Source: Anthracocystis setariae (lineage: Eukaryota > Basidiomycota > Ustilaginomycetes > Ustilaginales > Ustilaginaceae). From it: DNA of 64,000 bases. A program made the position numbers and the translations under genes. The notes under the pieces were generated by a model, which was not told the origin of the DNA, ran no database searches, and worked only from the letters and a program-made list of their open reading frames with translations. The DNA lies in NCBI GenBank assembly GCA_928724745.1, contig CAKMXJ010000019.1:248001-312000 (forward strand), in the 5' to 3' direction. Below, piece by piece: positions 30,421 through 41,054 of the stretch. Position 1 is the stretch's first letter; every line of letters begins with the position of its first letter.

Positions 30421-32199
30421 ATGTCGCAACCTTCCGACGTTGAAAGCGACGATCGCGCCGGCCATCTCGAGGAATCGCAAACCTCTCATCTTCGTCGCGA
30501 TAAGCAGATAGGTGTGCTTGCCGCTGAAGCCGGACGTAGCGTAGCTGATTGGACTCTCTGGCTCGGTATCCTTGGTATTGCCCTCGTTGCATACCTCTAC
30601 GGCCTTGACAACAACACCATGTACGCCTGGCAGTTTGCTGCCACTTCCCAGTTCAAAGACACCCCCGCTGCCACTGCACTTTCCATCGTTCAGGCCGTCC
30701 TTATCGCCGTCGGCAAATTCCCCATCGCCAAGCTCGCAGATGTCTTTGGTCGTGCCCAAGCCTACTTTATCTCTGTCTTCTTCTGGGTGCTTGGTTTCGT
30801 CATCATCGCCGTCTCCCAAACAACCCGAGACGTCGCAGGTGGTACAGTCCTCTATGCAATCGGAAACACTGGTGTCCAGATCATGCAACAGATCGTCCTT
30901 GCAGATTACATCTCGACCAAGTGGCGGGGCGTTTCCATCGGCCTCGTCAGTCTTCCTTACGTTGTCAACTTCTACGTTGCCGGCAAGGTCACCGGAGCAC
31001 TCTCTCCTAGCAACTGGCGCTGGGGTCCCGGCTTCTTCAGCATCTGCGCACCTGTCGCCTCCGTCTCGGTCATCGTTGCTCTCGCCATCAATCAGAGGCG
31101 TGCAAAGGCCAAGGGTTTGATCCCTGTTCATCCTTACAGGAAAATGCCCCTGCTGTCGGCTATCTACGCATTCCTGGTTGACATTGACGCGCTGGGTCTT
31201 TTCCTTATCTGTGGCGGTTTCCTCCTCTTCCTCCTTCCTCTTAACCTTGCCAAGCTGCAGGCAGATGGCTGGAAAACAGGCTGGATCATCGCCATGCTCG
31301 TCCTCGGTGGCGTCATGCTCATCGCCTTCTGCGTGTGGGAGATCTATGCCCCTAAGCCTATCTTGAACAGGCGATGGAGGCTCAACAAGGAAGTTCACTT
31401 CGCCACCGCCATCGGCTTCTTCGATTTCTTCAGCTTTTACGCTTCCTGGGTCCCCGCTTACTACTGGAGTTACATTGTCAAGGACTACGACCTCACCAAC
31501 GCAAGCTACTTCTCCAACACCCAATCCCTGTCACTCACTGTTTTTGGCATTCTGGCTGGCTTCATCTCTCTCGGCACCAAGAACTACAAGTGGATCATGG
31601 TCTCGGGCGCTGCCATCCGAATTCTCGGCATTGGCCTCATGATCAAGTATCGCGATGCTGCTTCCAGTACCGCCGCAGCGGTAATTCCTCAGGTGCTCCA
31701 AGGTCTTGGCGGTGGCTTCCTCGGCATCACCCTCCAGGTTGCCGCCCAGGTAAGCGTCCGACACCAGGATGTGGCTACGGTCACCGCTTACTTCCTGCTC
31801 CTCACGGAGATTGGAGGTGCATGCGGTAACGCCCTCGTCGGTGCCGTTCAGACCAATGTGCTCCCTGGCTACTACGAGAAGTATGCCCCTATGCTCAGTG
31901 CCACTGAGCGTGCTTCAATCTACCTCAGCCCTCTTGGTGTCCAGACACTGTACCCTATGGGAAGCCCGGAGAGGACCGGCATCATCGATGCGTACAACGA
32001 CTACGTCCATATCTTGCTCATCGTTGCGATCGTACTCGCTGTGCCACCCCTCATTCTTGGCTTGCTCATCAAGGACCGCCAGCTCAACGACAAGCAGAAT
32101 TGCGTCAGCGACGAGCTCGCCGGTATGCGCCGCCTGTCCAACGACAGCAGCGAGCTCTCTGAAAGCTCGTCCGATGCCGGCAAAAACTCAACGTTGTGA
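30421..32199 (+). CDS. MFS siderophore-iron transporter
   Basis: The predicted protein has 592 residues from the ATG at 30,421. The frame is open further upstream, but that stretch is not membrane-protein-like. It belongs to the ARN/SIT/MirB family of the major facilitator superfamily, which imports ferric siderophores across the plasma membrane by proton symport. The opening (VADWTLWLGILGIALVAYLY, then GLDNNTMYAWQFAATSQF) is the family signature in the first membrane segment and loop. FPIAKLADVFGRAQ matches the MFS motif between segments 2 and 3. About 14 hydrophobic segments follow, with a hydrophilic Ser-rich tail (LSNDSSELSESSSDAG). The substrate cannot be told from sequence. The upstream iron-GATA boxes support iron-repressed expression. 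Confidence 0.9.
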   Translation: MSQPSDVESDDRAGHLEESQTSHLRRDKQIGVLAAEAGRSVADWTLWLGILGIALVAYLYGLDNNTMYAWQFAATSQFKDTPAATALSIVQAVLIAVGKFPIAKLADVFGRAQAYFISVFFWVLGFVIIAVSQTTRDVAGGTVLYAIGNTGVQIMQQIVLADYISTKWRGVSIGLVSLPYVVNFYVAGKVTGALSPSNWRWGPGFFSICAPVASVSVIVALAINQRRAKAKGLIPVHPYRKMPLLSAIYAFLVDIDALGLFLICGGFLLFLLPLNLAKLQADGWKTGWIIAMLVLGGVMLIAFCVWEIYAPKPILNRRWRLNKEVHFATAIGFFDFFSFYASWVPAYYWSYIVKDYDLTNASYFSNTQSLSLTVFGILAGFISLGTKNYKWIMVSGAAIRILGIGLMIKYRDAASSTAAAVIPQVLQGLGGGFLGITLQVAAQVSVRHQDVATVTAYFLLLTEIGGACGNALVGAVQTNVLPGYYEKYAPMLSATERASIYLSPLGVQTLYPMGSPERTGIIDAYNDYVHILLIVAIVLAVPPLILGLLIKDRQLNDKQNCVSDELAGMRRLSNDSSELSESSSDAGKNSTL

Positions 32200-32699
32200 C
32201 TATATGTATCTCTACTGTGCCTTTACCATCCCCATTCCTTCGTCCCCTGAATACCTGCTCTCTCACTTCGAGCTCTTCGATCACACTTTGTCAATTGTAT
32301 TGTGTCTTTCGATGGAACGGATATAGACATGCTCTTCTCGCAAACGTGCTCTCAAGTCGGTTTGTAATATCCAATGTGATTGTAAACGAGTTGTGAGTCC
32401 CATCGAATGACTGTGTGAAAAGCGTGCTGCACTAGATGGTAATTTAAATGGTGACACGTACCGACTCGGTGAGGTGACTCTTCTGCTCTTCTAGGACAAA
32501 GGACGAAGGACCTCGAGTTTGTGGACTTTGCCGTGCCCCTCTCCCGTTTTCGTGTTTTCTTCTTCTTTTGATGATGACGTCGGACGTCTGCCTCTCCGGT
32601 CAGCTCGCCGCCAACGATGTAGTTCTGTTTGTGATGCTGCTTCTCTCAATGTTTCTGATGGCGGGCCAGCGGATACGGCCGAAGGTTCGCATCACGATG
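32200..32699. other. 3' flank of siderophore transporter
   Basis: This stretch is mixed AT-rich and T-rich sequence with no supported gene. The 3' UTR probably ends within the first 200 bp. Confidence 0.45.
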
Positions 32700-33235
32700 A
32701 AACGCAAAGTTGTGTTAGCGAACCCACCCCCACCACCACCCCGGATGGGTTCTCGAAGGGGGCATCAGGAGGGAGCCCGCACCTCACACTCAGTGCCTGG
32801 GTAGTTGCTTTTGGACTGGTTGCTGAGAACCTACCCCTGGTTATTCACGTCGCAAAATCAAAAGGGGAAACAATCACATCGTAAAAAACGGAAAGTTGAG
32901 TCCGCGAACCCACCCTCTCACCCACCCGGGGTAGTTGCTGGGGGGGTTACACCCCGGAACCACCCCCGAGCCACCCCGGGTGGGTTCGGGAACTCAACTT
33001 TCTGCTTTTTTCGATGTGCATATCGAAAAAAAAAAAATTTTTTTTGGGGGGGGGGGGGGGGGGGGGGGGGGGGTGGATCCCTGGTGTAACCCCCCCAGCA
33101 ACCACCCCGGGTGGGTGAGGGGGTGGGTTCGCGGACTCAACTTTCCGTTTTGGGTGGATCCCTGGTGTAACCCCCCCAGCAACCACCCCGGGTGGGTGAG
33201 GGGGTGGGTTCGCGGACTCAACTTTCCGTTTTTTG
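32700..33235. repeat. GC-rich direct and inverted repeat cluster
   Basis: An 81-bp unit (containing GGTGTAACCCCCCCAGCAAC and GGGTTCGCGGACTCAAC) occurs twice in direct orientation from 33,071 and 33,152. An inverted, diverged copy lies at about 32,885-33,003 and a more degenerate copy at about 32,705-32,765. The copies are separated by a homopolymer junction. Hydrophobic or Pro-rich frames in this region are artefacts of the repeat. Confidence 0.8.
33026..33073 (+). repeat. A12-T8-G28 homopolymer junction
   Basis: Three homopolymers follow each other directly: 12 A, 8 T and 28 G. Just before them is a perfect 10-bp hairpin (TTTTTTCGAT...ATCGAAAAAA). Exact run lengths may be affected by sequencing. 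Confidence 0.75.
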
Positions 33236-33703
33236 TGATATGAATAAATTTCTGCTCTTTCCCGATATAATGTTGCAGGCGATATTCTGTGATAGAACCA
33301 CATAAGTAGAAAAACAAACGCGTTCTCAAAAATCAGCATGTCATGATTGTGGTTGCTGTCAGATGTTGATCTCAAAAAAGGGTAATCGTCCCTCAAATCA
33401 CATATAGCGTAATTGTTTCCTGTACATCACCATTTCATTGTTCTTATGTGACGTCGTGTGCGGTCATCTCACAAGAAGTCGTACGGAAATTGTGGCTCAA
33501 AAAATATGTCGTAAATCTGGGTAAGTCGCGCCTGTATTAGATTAGCGAGGTTTTAGTCTTGCACTGCGTGGCTGGAGTGGATTCTTCTTGGATTCCTGAA
33601 GAAATCCCGGCAGACTTGTATGACTGTGAGAACTATCTCTCTGTTTGGACAAGTCGGCATTACCAGCGGAGGCGGTGGGCGACTGAGCTTATATACATGA
33701 GTT

Positions 33704-33799
33704 GGGTGGCCTCCAGGTCTACTCAGAGGCCGTACATTCCTTCTTCTTGTAGGGTGGTCTCCAGGTCTCCCTGGAGGCCGTACATTCCTTTATCACGCA
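33704..33799 (+). repeat. 48-bp tandem duplication
   Basis: Two units start GGGTGG(C/T)CTCCAGGTCT at 33,704 and 33,752 and share GAGGCCGTACATTCCTT; a third, degenerate unit follows. The period is a multiple of three and lies in an open 111-codon frame, but nothing else supports a gene. Confidence 0.7.
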
Positions 33800-33894
33800 C
33801 AGTGGTGATCTGCCTGAGGGCTGATCTACCGTACACTGCACGAGTCATGTCTTCGTGGGACTTCCGGTGGACAACCTATGTCCTTCGATGGTGA

Positions 33895-34659
33895 CACGAA
33901 CGCAACTTTGTGCTTGTTCTGATGTGATTTGCGCTCAGTCATGAACCATTTTGCATGTCGCAAACAACATCGTGAATTTTCCCGCAGCCGGCCCCCGAAG
34001 CCACCCCCGGCGGGTTTTTACCTTTTATTCGATATGAATTCGGAGCGTTCGCGATCTAATTCCAGCACACCCACCCTAGGAGTTCGATTGTGGGGGAAGG
34101 GAACAGCAGCGACCCACACGCACCTGAACCACATCATACTGTTGGAAAATCATGAATCTGGTGTTGGAAATAGTAATTAGTGCATGGGCGATTGGGGTTA
34201 CATCTCTCCAATCGGTGTTGCGCAGAGATTAACTGCATGGAGACCAACAGAACTGGCGGTTAAAGCCTCTTCCGCCAAGGGTCAAGTACGACAGGAATCT
34301 CCAACGTGCAGTAACCAATGCAGCCAATGAGGTTGACATACAACCACCAGACTGCCGGGAGTCCCCAACTGACTGTGGAAGAACTACGGTATCTCCAGCA
34401 GGTAACAGGGAACTCCAATCAGATCTTGAGGTTCAACCCAAGAAGATACAAAAGCCAGCTCAGCCTATTGTTAAGCGCCAAGGGTCTGGAAACCTCTTGA
34501 CTGTGCGGCGCAGCGCGCAGTGTGTGAGGCTTGGGCTTGAGGGTGCGTGGCGGGAGTGGTGGCCATGAGAGTCACCGAGCACAATCATGAGGTTAACGGT
34601 TCTACCGTTGGGTCTGCTATTCACTATTACTCTAGGTAACTAAGAATACAATTGACGAG
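33895..34659. other. Unassigned intergenic sequence
   Basis: I see no gene or clear mobile-element terminus. One stretch near 33,990 (GCCACCCCCGGCGGG) resembles the GC-rich repeats at 32,700-33,235. Confidence 0.35.
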
Positions 34660-35130
34660 CAGACAACAGGGAGGTGGCGCGCGGCTTCCACCTTATAAGG
34701 CATCACGCATGCCATGCGGCAAGCACCTCCTCCAGGAGCGTAGGCCGCACACGACCTTGACTTACAACATATGGGGTGAACCCCTGTGTCAAGCACTGTG
34801 CAGCGCGCCCCTGTCTTCATGAAGCAATGTGCGGCATGCCCCTCCCTTCACAGCGTATCGCACCACGCGCTCCTAATGGCCTTACGCTGCGCAGCACGCC
34901 CACTCCCCTGCGTGGCCGTTGGGCAGTGTTCCGATGGCGCGCTGGCTGGGAACCTCTGTCCAGCCGTAACAGGTAGCATGCAGCACACCCCTTCTCACAA
35001 GGCAATGCATGGCGCACCTCCTCACCCAACAGGGTAACGTGCGGTGCACCTCCTTTGTTGATGCAACATGCGGTGCACCTCCTCCTAGCGTGACCGTCTG
35101 ACAACTCCCTGGCGTGGCACTGGGCAGGCC
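34660..35130 (+). repeat. Degenerate repeat array (GCGGTGCACCTCCT-like)
   Basis: Variants of GCGGTGCACCTCCT recur at irregular intervals of roughly 30-70 bp (for example at about 34,710, 34,845, 35,012, 35,041 and 35,070). This looks like a decayed minisatellite. Confidence 0.6.
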
Positions 35131-35349
35131 CTCTCACCATAACAGTAACAGCGCCGTGTAAGCAAGCATGAAGCTGACGGCCTCATGCCTCGCAAGCGCA
35201 GTAGGACCAACCGGAAGCAAGGGATGTCGTCGCACAACTGTTATCTGTGAACGTGTCTGCGAGTAAGGTCAGATGTATGGACAGATGGGTGTGTCTATGA
35301 CAGGGTGCTGCTGTTTACCCCGACCGCCACGCCAAATTAGTCTCAAAGT

Positions 35350-35392
35350 TGTTAAGAATTGTTTCGAGTCAAAAGAATAAAACCCACAAAAC
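35350..35392 (+). repeat. Outer copia 5' LTR, first fragment
   Basis: These 43 bp are identical to the start of the 3' LTR at 57,238. The LTR is split here by a solo LTR and resumes at 36,335. Confidence 0.85.
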
Positions 35393-36334
35393 TGTTGGAT
35401 TTGCCTTACAAATCAGCTTTTCATCTTGCAATCGGGCACATCACATATCGGCACACAACACTCACTACTGAGTGTTGTACACGCAACGGCAAATGTCGAG
35501 ACACCGGTCTCAATGTTCGCCGGGCGGATTTAGACATTTTCCGTACCCACGCAACACCCGACAGTACTCTCATTGGTCCGTTGACAGGTCTCAACATTCA
35601 ATACCAAATGTTGAGACCACTTGACAAATCATGAACCTCAGTTACGAACCCACACACACATTGCCCAATGGCAGGACCGCATTAGAGGGATGGCAAACCG
35701 GTCCGCCCCAAACGGAACCTTCTGCCTAGCATGGAAGAGGAGAGAAGGACGGGCGGACGAGACCTGAACCAATCATGACTGAGGTACAAGGCTCAGTGGC
35801 GAAATAAGGGCCCACACAATGAAGAGAAACACTCAATAACAAGTGTTGGGGACATAGACGGAGGACAAGATAGTCACTATGGGAAATGCATAGGGTGTAT
35901 AGCGAAGATGGGGACGCCTTTGCTGTACAAGTTAGGATCAAGACGTATGTATATAAGACCTGGGACCAGCACCCAAGAGAGTGAATAGAATTATTGAATC
36001 ACTATCTTACTTAGCGACTTACAAGATCTGACGACTAGTACCAACATCCGATACTGGATGTTGATCTTCCTCGCTTAAATCCTTCAAAGCTTCTAACCGC
36101 TGCGCCCCGTTCAATATCAATATTGTCCTAGCACTACTAAGTCACAGACATCAAACTCTGCAATAGTTTGAGCACGGACTTAACAACTCACGACACTCTC
36201 CCAAGATCGCAACTTAGGAAAATAGGACATCAGATGTCAAACATCCATTACCAAGTGTTGTAAGTTGTATCTAACATTGAATAAACTAACGCTGCGATAG
36301 CTACTTTGCATCGATTGACTTTTAGAATCTAATA
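35393..36334 (+). repeat. Solo LTR of the complete-copia family
   Basis: These 942 bp run from TGTTGGATT to CTAATA and are closely related to the 945-bp LTRs at 40,092 and 47,470. The 5-bp duplication AAAAC flanks it (35,388-35,392 and 36,335-36,339). It keeps the TATATAAG box (35,951-35,958) and five dispersed palindromes (35,456; 35,592; 35,827; 36,042; 36,239). Most differences from the young LTRs are CG-to-TG or CG-to-CA changes, so it is older and probably was methylated. Confidence 0.92.
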
Positions 36335-36425
36335 AAAACATGTTAGTTTGCAATAGTTTCCCCGATCCACACTTTTGATATGCAATATGCGATATGCACC
36401 AGCAACTTCACTACAATATGCGGTA
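36335..36425 (+). repeat. Outer copia 5' LTR, second fragment
   Basis: After the target duplication the LTR continues (ATGTTAGTTTGCAATAG... GATATGCAATATGC). It diverges from the 3' LTR after about 36,425, where the internal deletion joins it to pol. Confidence 0.8.
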
Positions 36426-39223
36426 CAGCCCAAGTGATTGTCGATGATATCGGTAATCACAAATCCCTCCTAGCTGACCAAAGTCACATCAGAGATGAAG
36501 GATGGGTCCTCAACTCAGGGGCATCTTCACACATGACAAACAAGAAGGAGTTCTTCCACACATTGTCAAGGAAAGGAGAAAGTTTACGAATTAGGACGGC
36601 AACAGGCCAGGAAGTTAAGGTCAAAGGAACGGGCAAAGTGGAATTTGTACCAATCATAGATGGCAGACAGGGTGATATTGTAACACTTGACAAAGTGCTC
36701 TACGCTCCAGAACTGCCGGCCAACTTGATTTTGCTCACAAACCTAATCAAATCAACAAGAATCAACTTCAATACAGGATGAAAGGACATAGCTGCCGAAA
36801 TCAGCTCAAACGGAAAGAAAATACTACAATGTAGATACAAAGGAAACATGATGGTGTTGCAAGGACACACTATCAAACGCAAAGTTGCCAATCTCACAAA
36901 TATCAAAGACATGGACATTGAAGCCTGGCACAGGCGGCTTGGTCACGCCAACACAAAGTCAATTAAAGAAGCAATCAAGACAGGGACCGGCAGAAGAATC
37001 CCAAACAAGACTGCCATAAGGATTCAGTGCAACGTATGCAAGGTGGGAAAACACACGCAAAGCCCATTTGACAGATCAAACTCGAAGTCAACCAGACCCT
37101 TGGAGATGGTTCACTCCAACGTCATGGGTCCATACAAAGAAGACCCAAAAGGTAATAAATATGTCCTCACCTTTGTTGACAACTACTCAAGGCACGTCAC
37201 TGTCATACCAATGAAGTGGAAGGACCAGGTCACCCTGTTCTTCCAAGTCTATCACAATTACATGACTACAATGACGGGGCAAAAGGTAGCATTCCTCCGC
37301 AGTGACAACAGAGGAGAGTACATCAACAATAGGATGGCGGAATTTCTCACCAAAAACGGCATACAGCATAGACGTACAGCGCCATACACACCACAGCAAA
37401 ACGGTGTTGCTGAGAGGATGAATCAAACCATTATGGACATGGTCCGATGCATGCTCTATGAGTCAGGATTACCCACGCAATCCTGGACTCATGCGGCAAT
37501 GCATGCAGGACACATTCAAAATCGCATACCGAACAATTGGACTGGCGCTGCGACAACACCACAAGAAATGTTCCTTGGAGATAAGGCTCAAAAGGACATT
37601 GAAACAATTTGACCATTCAGATGCACAGCCTACGTACACATCCAGAGGGCCAAACAAGGACCAGGTTCAAAACTCCAACCAAGAAGCAGAAAAATGATAC
37701 ACCTAGGCTCAAGCAAGGAACACAAAGCGTATGACGTTATTGACTTCAACCTAGTCAATGTAAAGGTAAGCAGGGACATCACCTTTGTTGAAAGCAAGTT
37801 TCCCGCCAAGACAAACCATACATTCTGGCCAAGCCAAGTAAACGTGGACAAAAGCCCACAAGTAAACAACAAATCAATCATAACAAACAAAGTCACAAAC
37901 CCAGAAAACAAAGGAGAAGTGGGAATTCAAGAAGTGGACAAAGTCAACAAAGTCATATATGCAAATTTGACGACACAAATCGACTTTGACCAGATGCCAA
38001 GGAAGAGTCTTGACCCAATTAGCCTCGAAGACGCACAATCAAGGACGGACTGGCCAAAATGGAGAGAAGCAATGGATAAGGAACTAGCCAGCCACAAAGA
38101 AAACAAGACCTGGGAAGTCTGTGCCAAACCGGCTAACAATGGCCACGTTGTTGACTGCAAGTGGGTCTACAAGCTTAAACTGAACCCGGATGGATCTCTT
38201 GACAAGTATAAGGCAAGGCTCGTTGCCAGAGGATTCACACAACGGGAAGGAATCAACTACAAGGAAACATTTGCCCCAGTGCTCAAATTCTCGACGTTAA
38301 GAATCCTGATTGCACTGACAACCTCACTGGACCTAAAAATGGAACAGATGGACGTTGTCACAGCATTCCTAAATGGGATTATTACCAAAGACATTTACAT
38401 GAAACCGCCACCAGGATACTGGAACGGCAAGACATTGAAGCTAAAGAAGGCCCTCTACGGCCTCAAGCAAGCAGGAAGAAAATGGTACAAGAGGCTTGAT
38501 GCGAGCCTCAGGGAAATGGGATTCACAAGAATTGAAAGTGACTTTGGGGTGTACAAACTCGGAACATTGTCAAAGTCACTATGCATCATTGCGGTCTATG
38601 TTGACAACATTGTAATTGTTACAAGGTCACAACATGACATGGATACTTACAAGAAGGAACTCACCAAGCAATTCAAGATGACCGAAGGAGGCAAACTCAA
38701 GTATATACTTGGACTAGAAGTCACATGGGGGCTAAACAAAATCAAACTCAGTCAATCGGCATACATCAAGCAATTAGTTGAAAAATTCCTAAGAGAGGAT
38801 AAAAAGGGTGCAACAACACCGCTTCCGACAAAAGAAGAAAAGCCCGATGTCACCGCACTTGACAAAAACAAACACAAGAAATACAGGATGATTGTCGGAT
38901 CACTACTGTACGCGGCCACAGGCACAAGACCTGACATAAGCTACGCCACTGGGCAACTTAGTAAGGAACTTCAAAATCCTACAAAGACGTCTATGAAGTG
39001 TGCCATACATTTGCTGCGTTATCTAAAATGCATGCAAAACATTGGAATTCACTTCTATAAAAGGAATGCGACGTCAGACGTACTGGAAGGTTATAGTGAC
39101 GCTGACTTTGCTGGCAACACAGATGACAGGAAGTCCACAACCGGTGTAGTAACCGTTGTATACGGATCTCCGATAAACTGGCTCTCGAAGAAACAAGGAT
39201 TGGTTGCCGACTCAACAACCATA
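36426..39223 (+). pseudogene. Outer copia pol fragment: protease, integrase, RT, part of RNase H
   Basis: A single frame from about 36,380 encodes aspartic protease (WVLNSGASSHMT), integrase zinc finger (WHRRLGHANT...CNVCKVGKH), integrase core (RSDNRGEY, PQQNGVAERMNQ), reverse transcriptase and the start of RNase H (YSDADFAGNTDDRKS). Two in-frame TGA codons (36,779-36,781 and 37,610-37,612) interrupt it. The reverse transcriptase motif is YVDN instead of YVDD, and the integrase has SDNRG where relatives have TDNGG. It is therefore inactive. Gag is absent. The frame is broken at 39,224 by gypsy B within the RNase H region (LVADSTT). Confidence 0.9.
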
Positions 39224-39581
39224 TGTTATGATTGGGATATCGGGAGAGTTAGTGATTGGTTTCAGTATCAGAGCGGGCAGGAGTGGTCCCCCCGATGACG
39301 CCCGGATCGGGGATCGGGGGCAGACTGCGGCATCACCCGGGGGGTATCCGGGAGGCCACATAATCTCACGTCCTAAGTCCACCACACTCACGACAGGACG
39401 TCGATTGTATTTTAGCTTACTCACTCTAGTAGGTGGAAATATCAGACCTTCTCCCGATCTCCCGCTCACCTGCTCCGCTATCTTGGCAACGATCCCGGGA
39501 GCAACGCCCGGTACCACGCCCCTGGCCTCGATACAGACGCACCGCCACGTTCCGAGGTTCCCAGACCCCAGGAGCATAACA
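39224..39581 (+). repeat. Gypsy B 5' LTR
   Basis: The LTR is 358 bp with 7-bp terminal inverted repeats TGTTATG/CATAACA. GTCGATTGTA at 39,400-39,409 inside it complements the putative primer site just downstream, which suggests that transcription starts near 39,399. Confidence 0.93.
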
Positions 39582-39582
39582 T

Positions 39583-39592
39583 TACAATCGAC
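39583..39592 (+). promoter_or_regulatory. Putative self-primer binding site of gypsy B
   Basis: TACAATCGAC lies one base after the LTR end and is the exact complement of GTCGATTGTA at 39,400-39,409; the match extends to 14 of 16 bases. Tf1/sushi chromoviruses are known to prime reverse transcription with the 5' end of their own mRNA. No tRNA-type TGG primer site is seen here. Confidence 0.6.
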
Positions 39593-39628
39593 CTCCCCGT
39601 TGCCATCAACGCGGAGACTCCAGCTACC

Positions 39629-40091
39629 ATGCAAACCCGTAGCCAGCATCGTCCCGGCTCCCCGGACTCAGTTACGAGTTCGGGCAGCCCTACCCCCAAA
39701 AGTCCCGATTCAGGAGGCGACCCCGTCCAGGGGCTAGTCGCCGCCGTGCAGAGCCTAACCGCCCTGGTCGGAGGATTGGCCGACCAGATCCGGCTGCTCA
39801 ACAGCGGCCGAGCCCCCGACCCCGCCGTCCCGACCCCGGCAGAACCGGGCCTTCCGCCCATGGAGCACCCGGGAGACCCCTTTCCGGAACGCGAGACCTT
39901 GGAGGAAAGGTACGCCCGCGCTACTTGCCTTATGGGCGAGCGCGGGTCCAATCCCCAGCCGGTGCCCCCGGGAGCTCCCGTCGTGGCTCCCAACTGGGAC
40001 CTTACGGAGGACTATTCTTCCCGGGTCAAGACCCCGGAAGTTAGCGTTGCCGCCCCCTCCTGGGACGGTAAGCGCGACGAGCTGGAGGCTT
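39629..40091 (+). pseudogene. Gypsy B gag, 5' part, split by copia insertion
   Basis: The ATG at 39,629 (MQTRSQHRPG) opens the gag-pol frame. The N-terminal part is Pro/Ser-rich with a helical segment (LVAAVQSLTALVGGLADQIR). The frame is cut at codon 154 by the copia element with duplication GGCTT, and it resumes in the same frame at 48,420. Excising the copia plus one duplication restores the frame exactly (8328 bp, a multiple of three). Confidence 0.9.
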
Positions 40092-41036
40092 TGTTGGATT
40101 CGACTTTACGAATCAGCTTTTCATCTCGCAATCGGGTACATCACATATCGGCACACAACACTCAGTAATGAGTGTTGCACACGCGTCGGCGGATATCGAG
40201 ACACCGGTCTCAATGTTCGCCGGGCGGATTTAAACATTCTTCCCGTACCCACGCGACACTCAAAGGTACTCCCATTGGTTCGTCGACAAGTCTCAACATT
40301 CGATACCTAGTGTTGAGACTACTCAACGAATCATAGACCTCAGTTGTACATGCACACACCTATCATCCAATAGCGGGATCGCATTAGAAGGACGACGACC
40401 CGGCTCACCCCGAACGGAACCCTCTGCCCAGCATGGAAGAGGAGAGAAGGACGGGCGGACGAAATCCGAACCAATCATGACTGAGGTACGACACTCAGTA
40501 GCGGAATAAAGACCCACACGATGAAGGGAGACACTCAATAACGAGTGTTGGGGACACAGACGGAGGACAGGATAGTCACTGTAGGAAATGCGTGGGATGT
40601 ATAGCGAAGATAGGAACACCTTCGCTGTACGAGTTAGAGTCAAGGCATATGTATATAAGACTCGGGACCAGAGCCCGAGAGAGTGAATAGAAATTATCGA
40701 ATCACTATCTTACTTAGCGACTTACAAGATCTGACGACTAGTACCAACATCCGATACTGGATGTTGATCTTCCTCGCTCGAATCCTTCGAAGCTTCTAAC
40801 CGCTGCGCCCCGTTCAATATCGATATTGTCCTAGCACTACTAAATCACAGACATCAAACTCTGTGATAGTTCGAGTACGGACTTAACGACTCACGACACT
40901 CTCCCAAGATCGCAACTTAGGAAATAAGATATCAGATGTCAAACATCCATTACCGAGTGTTGTAAGTCGTATCTAACATTGGATAAACTAACGCCGCGAT
41001 AGTTACTTCGCATCGATTGACTTTTAGAATCTAATA
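40092..41036 (+). repeat. Complete copia 5' LTR
   Basis: The LTR is 945 bp, TGTTGG...CTAATA, with a TATATAAG box at 40,652-40,659. It holds five to six copies of the dispersed palindrome (40,156; 40,294; 40,529; 40,745; 40,941; a half copy near 40,489). Short frames in the LTR also occur in the 3' copy and are not genes. Confidence 0.95.
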
Positions 41037-41054
41037 GGTTATGAGCCCAACGCC
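41037..41054 (+). promoter_or_regulatory. Half tRNA-iMet primer binding site containing the gag ATG
   Basis: GGTTATGAGCCCAACGCC directly follows the LTR and complements the anticodon arm of initiator tRNA-Met. The gag ATG at 41,041 pairs with the CAU anticodon. Confidence 0.8.

Noticed and set aside
30355..31524. 389-codon minus-strand ORF opposite the siderophore transporter
   Set aside because: It is the complement of membrane-protein codons, with acidic low-complexity composition and no domain.
32805..33396. Pro-rich ORFs in the GC-rich repeats
   Set aside because: They are translations of the repeats and homopolymers; frames shift with the run lengths.
40323..40643. 106-codon minus-strand ORF in the copia LTR, identical at 47,701-48,021
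   Set aside because: It is repeated only because both LTRs are identical. The decayed solo LTR does not keep it, and nothing suggests coding.
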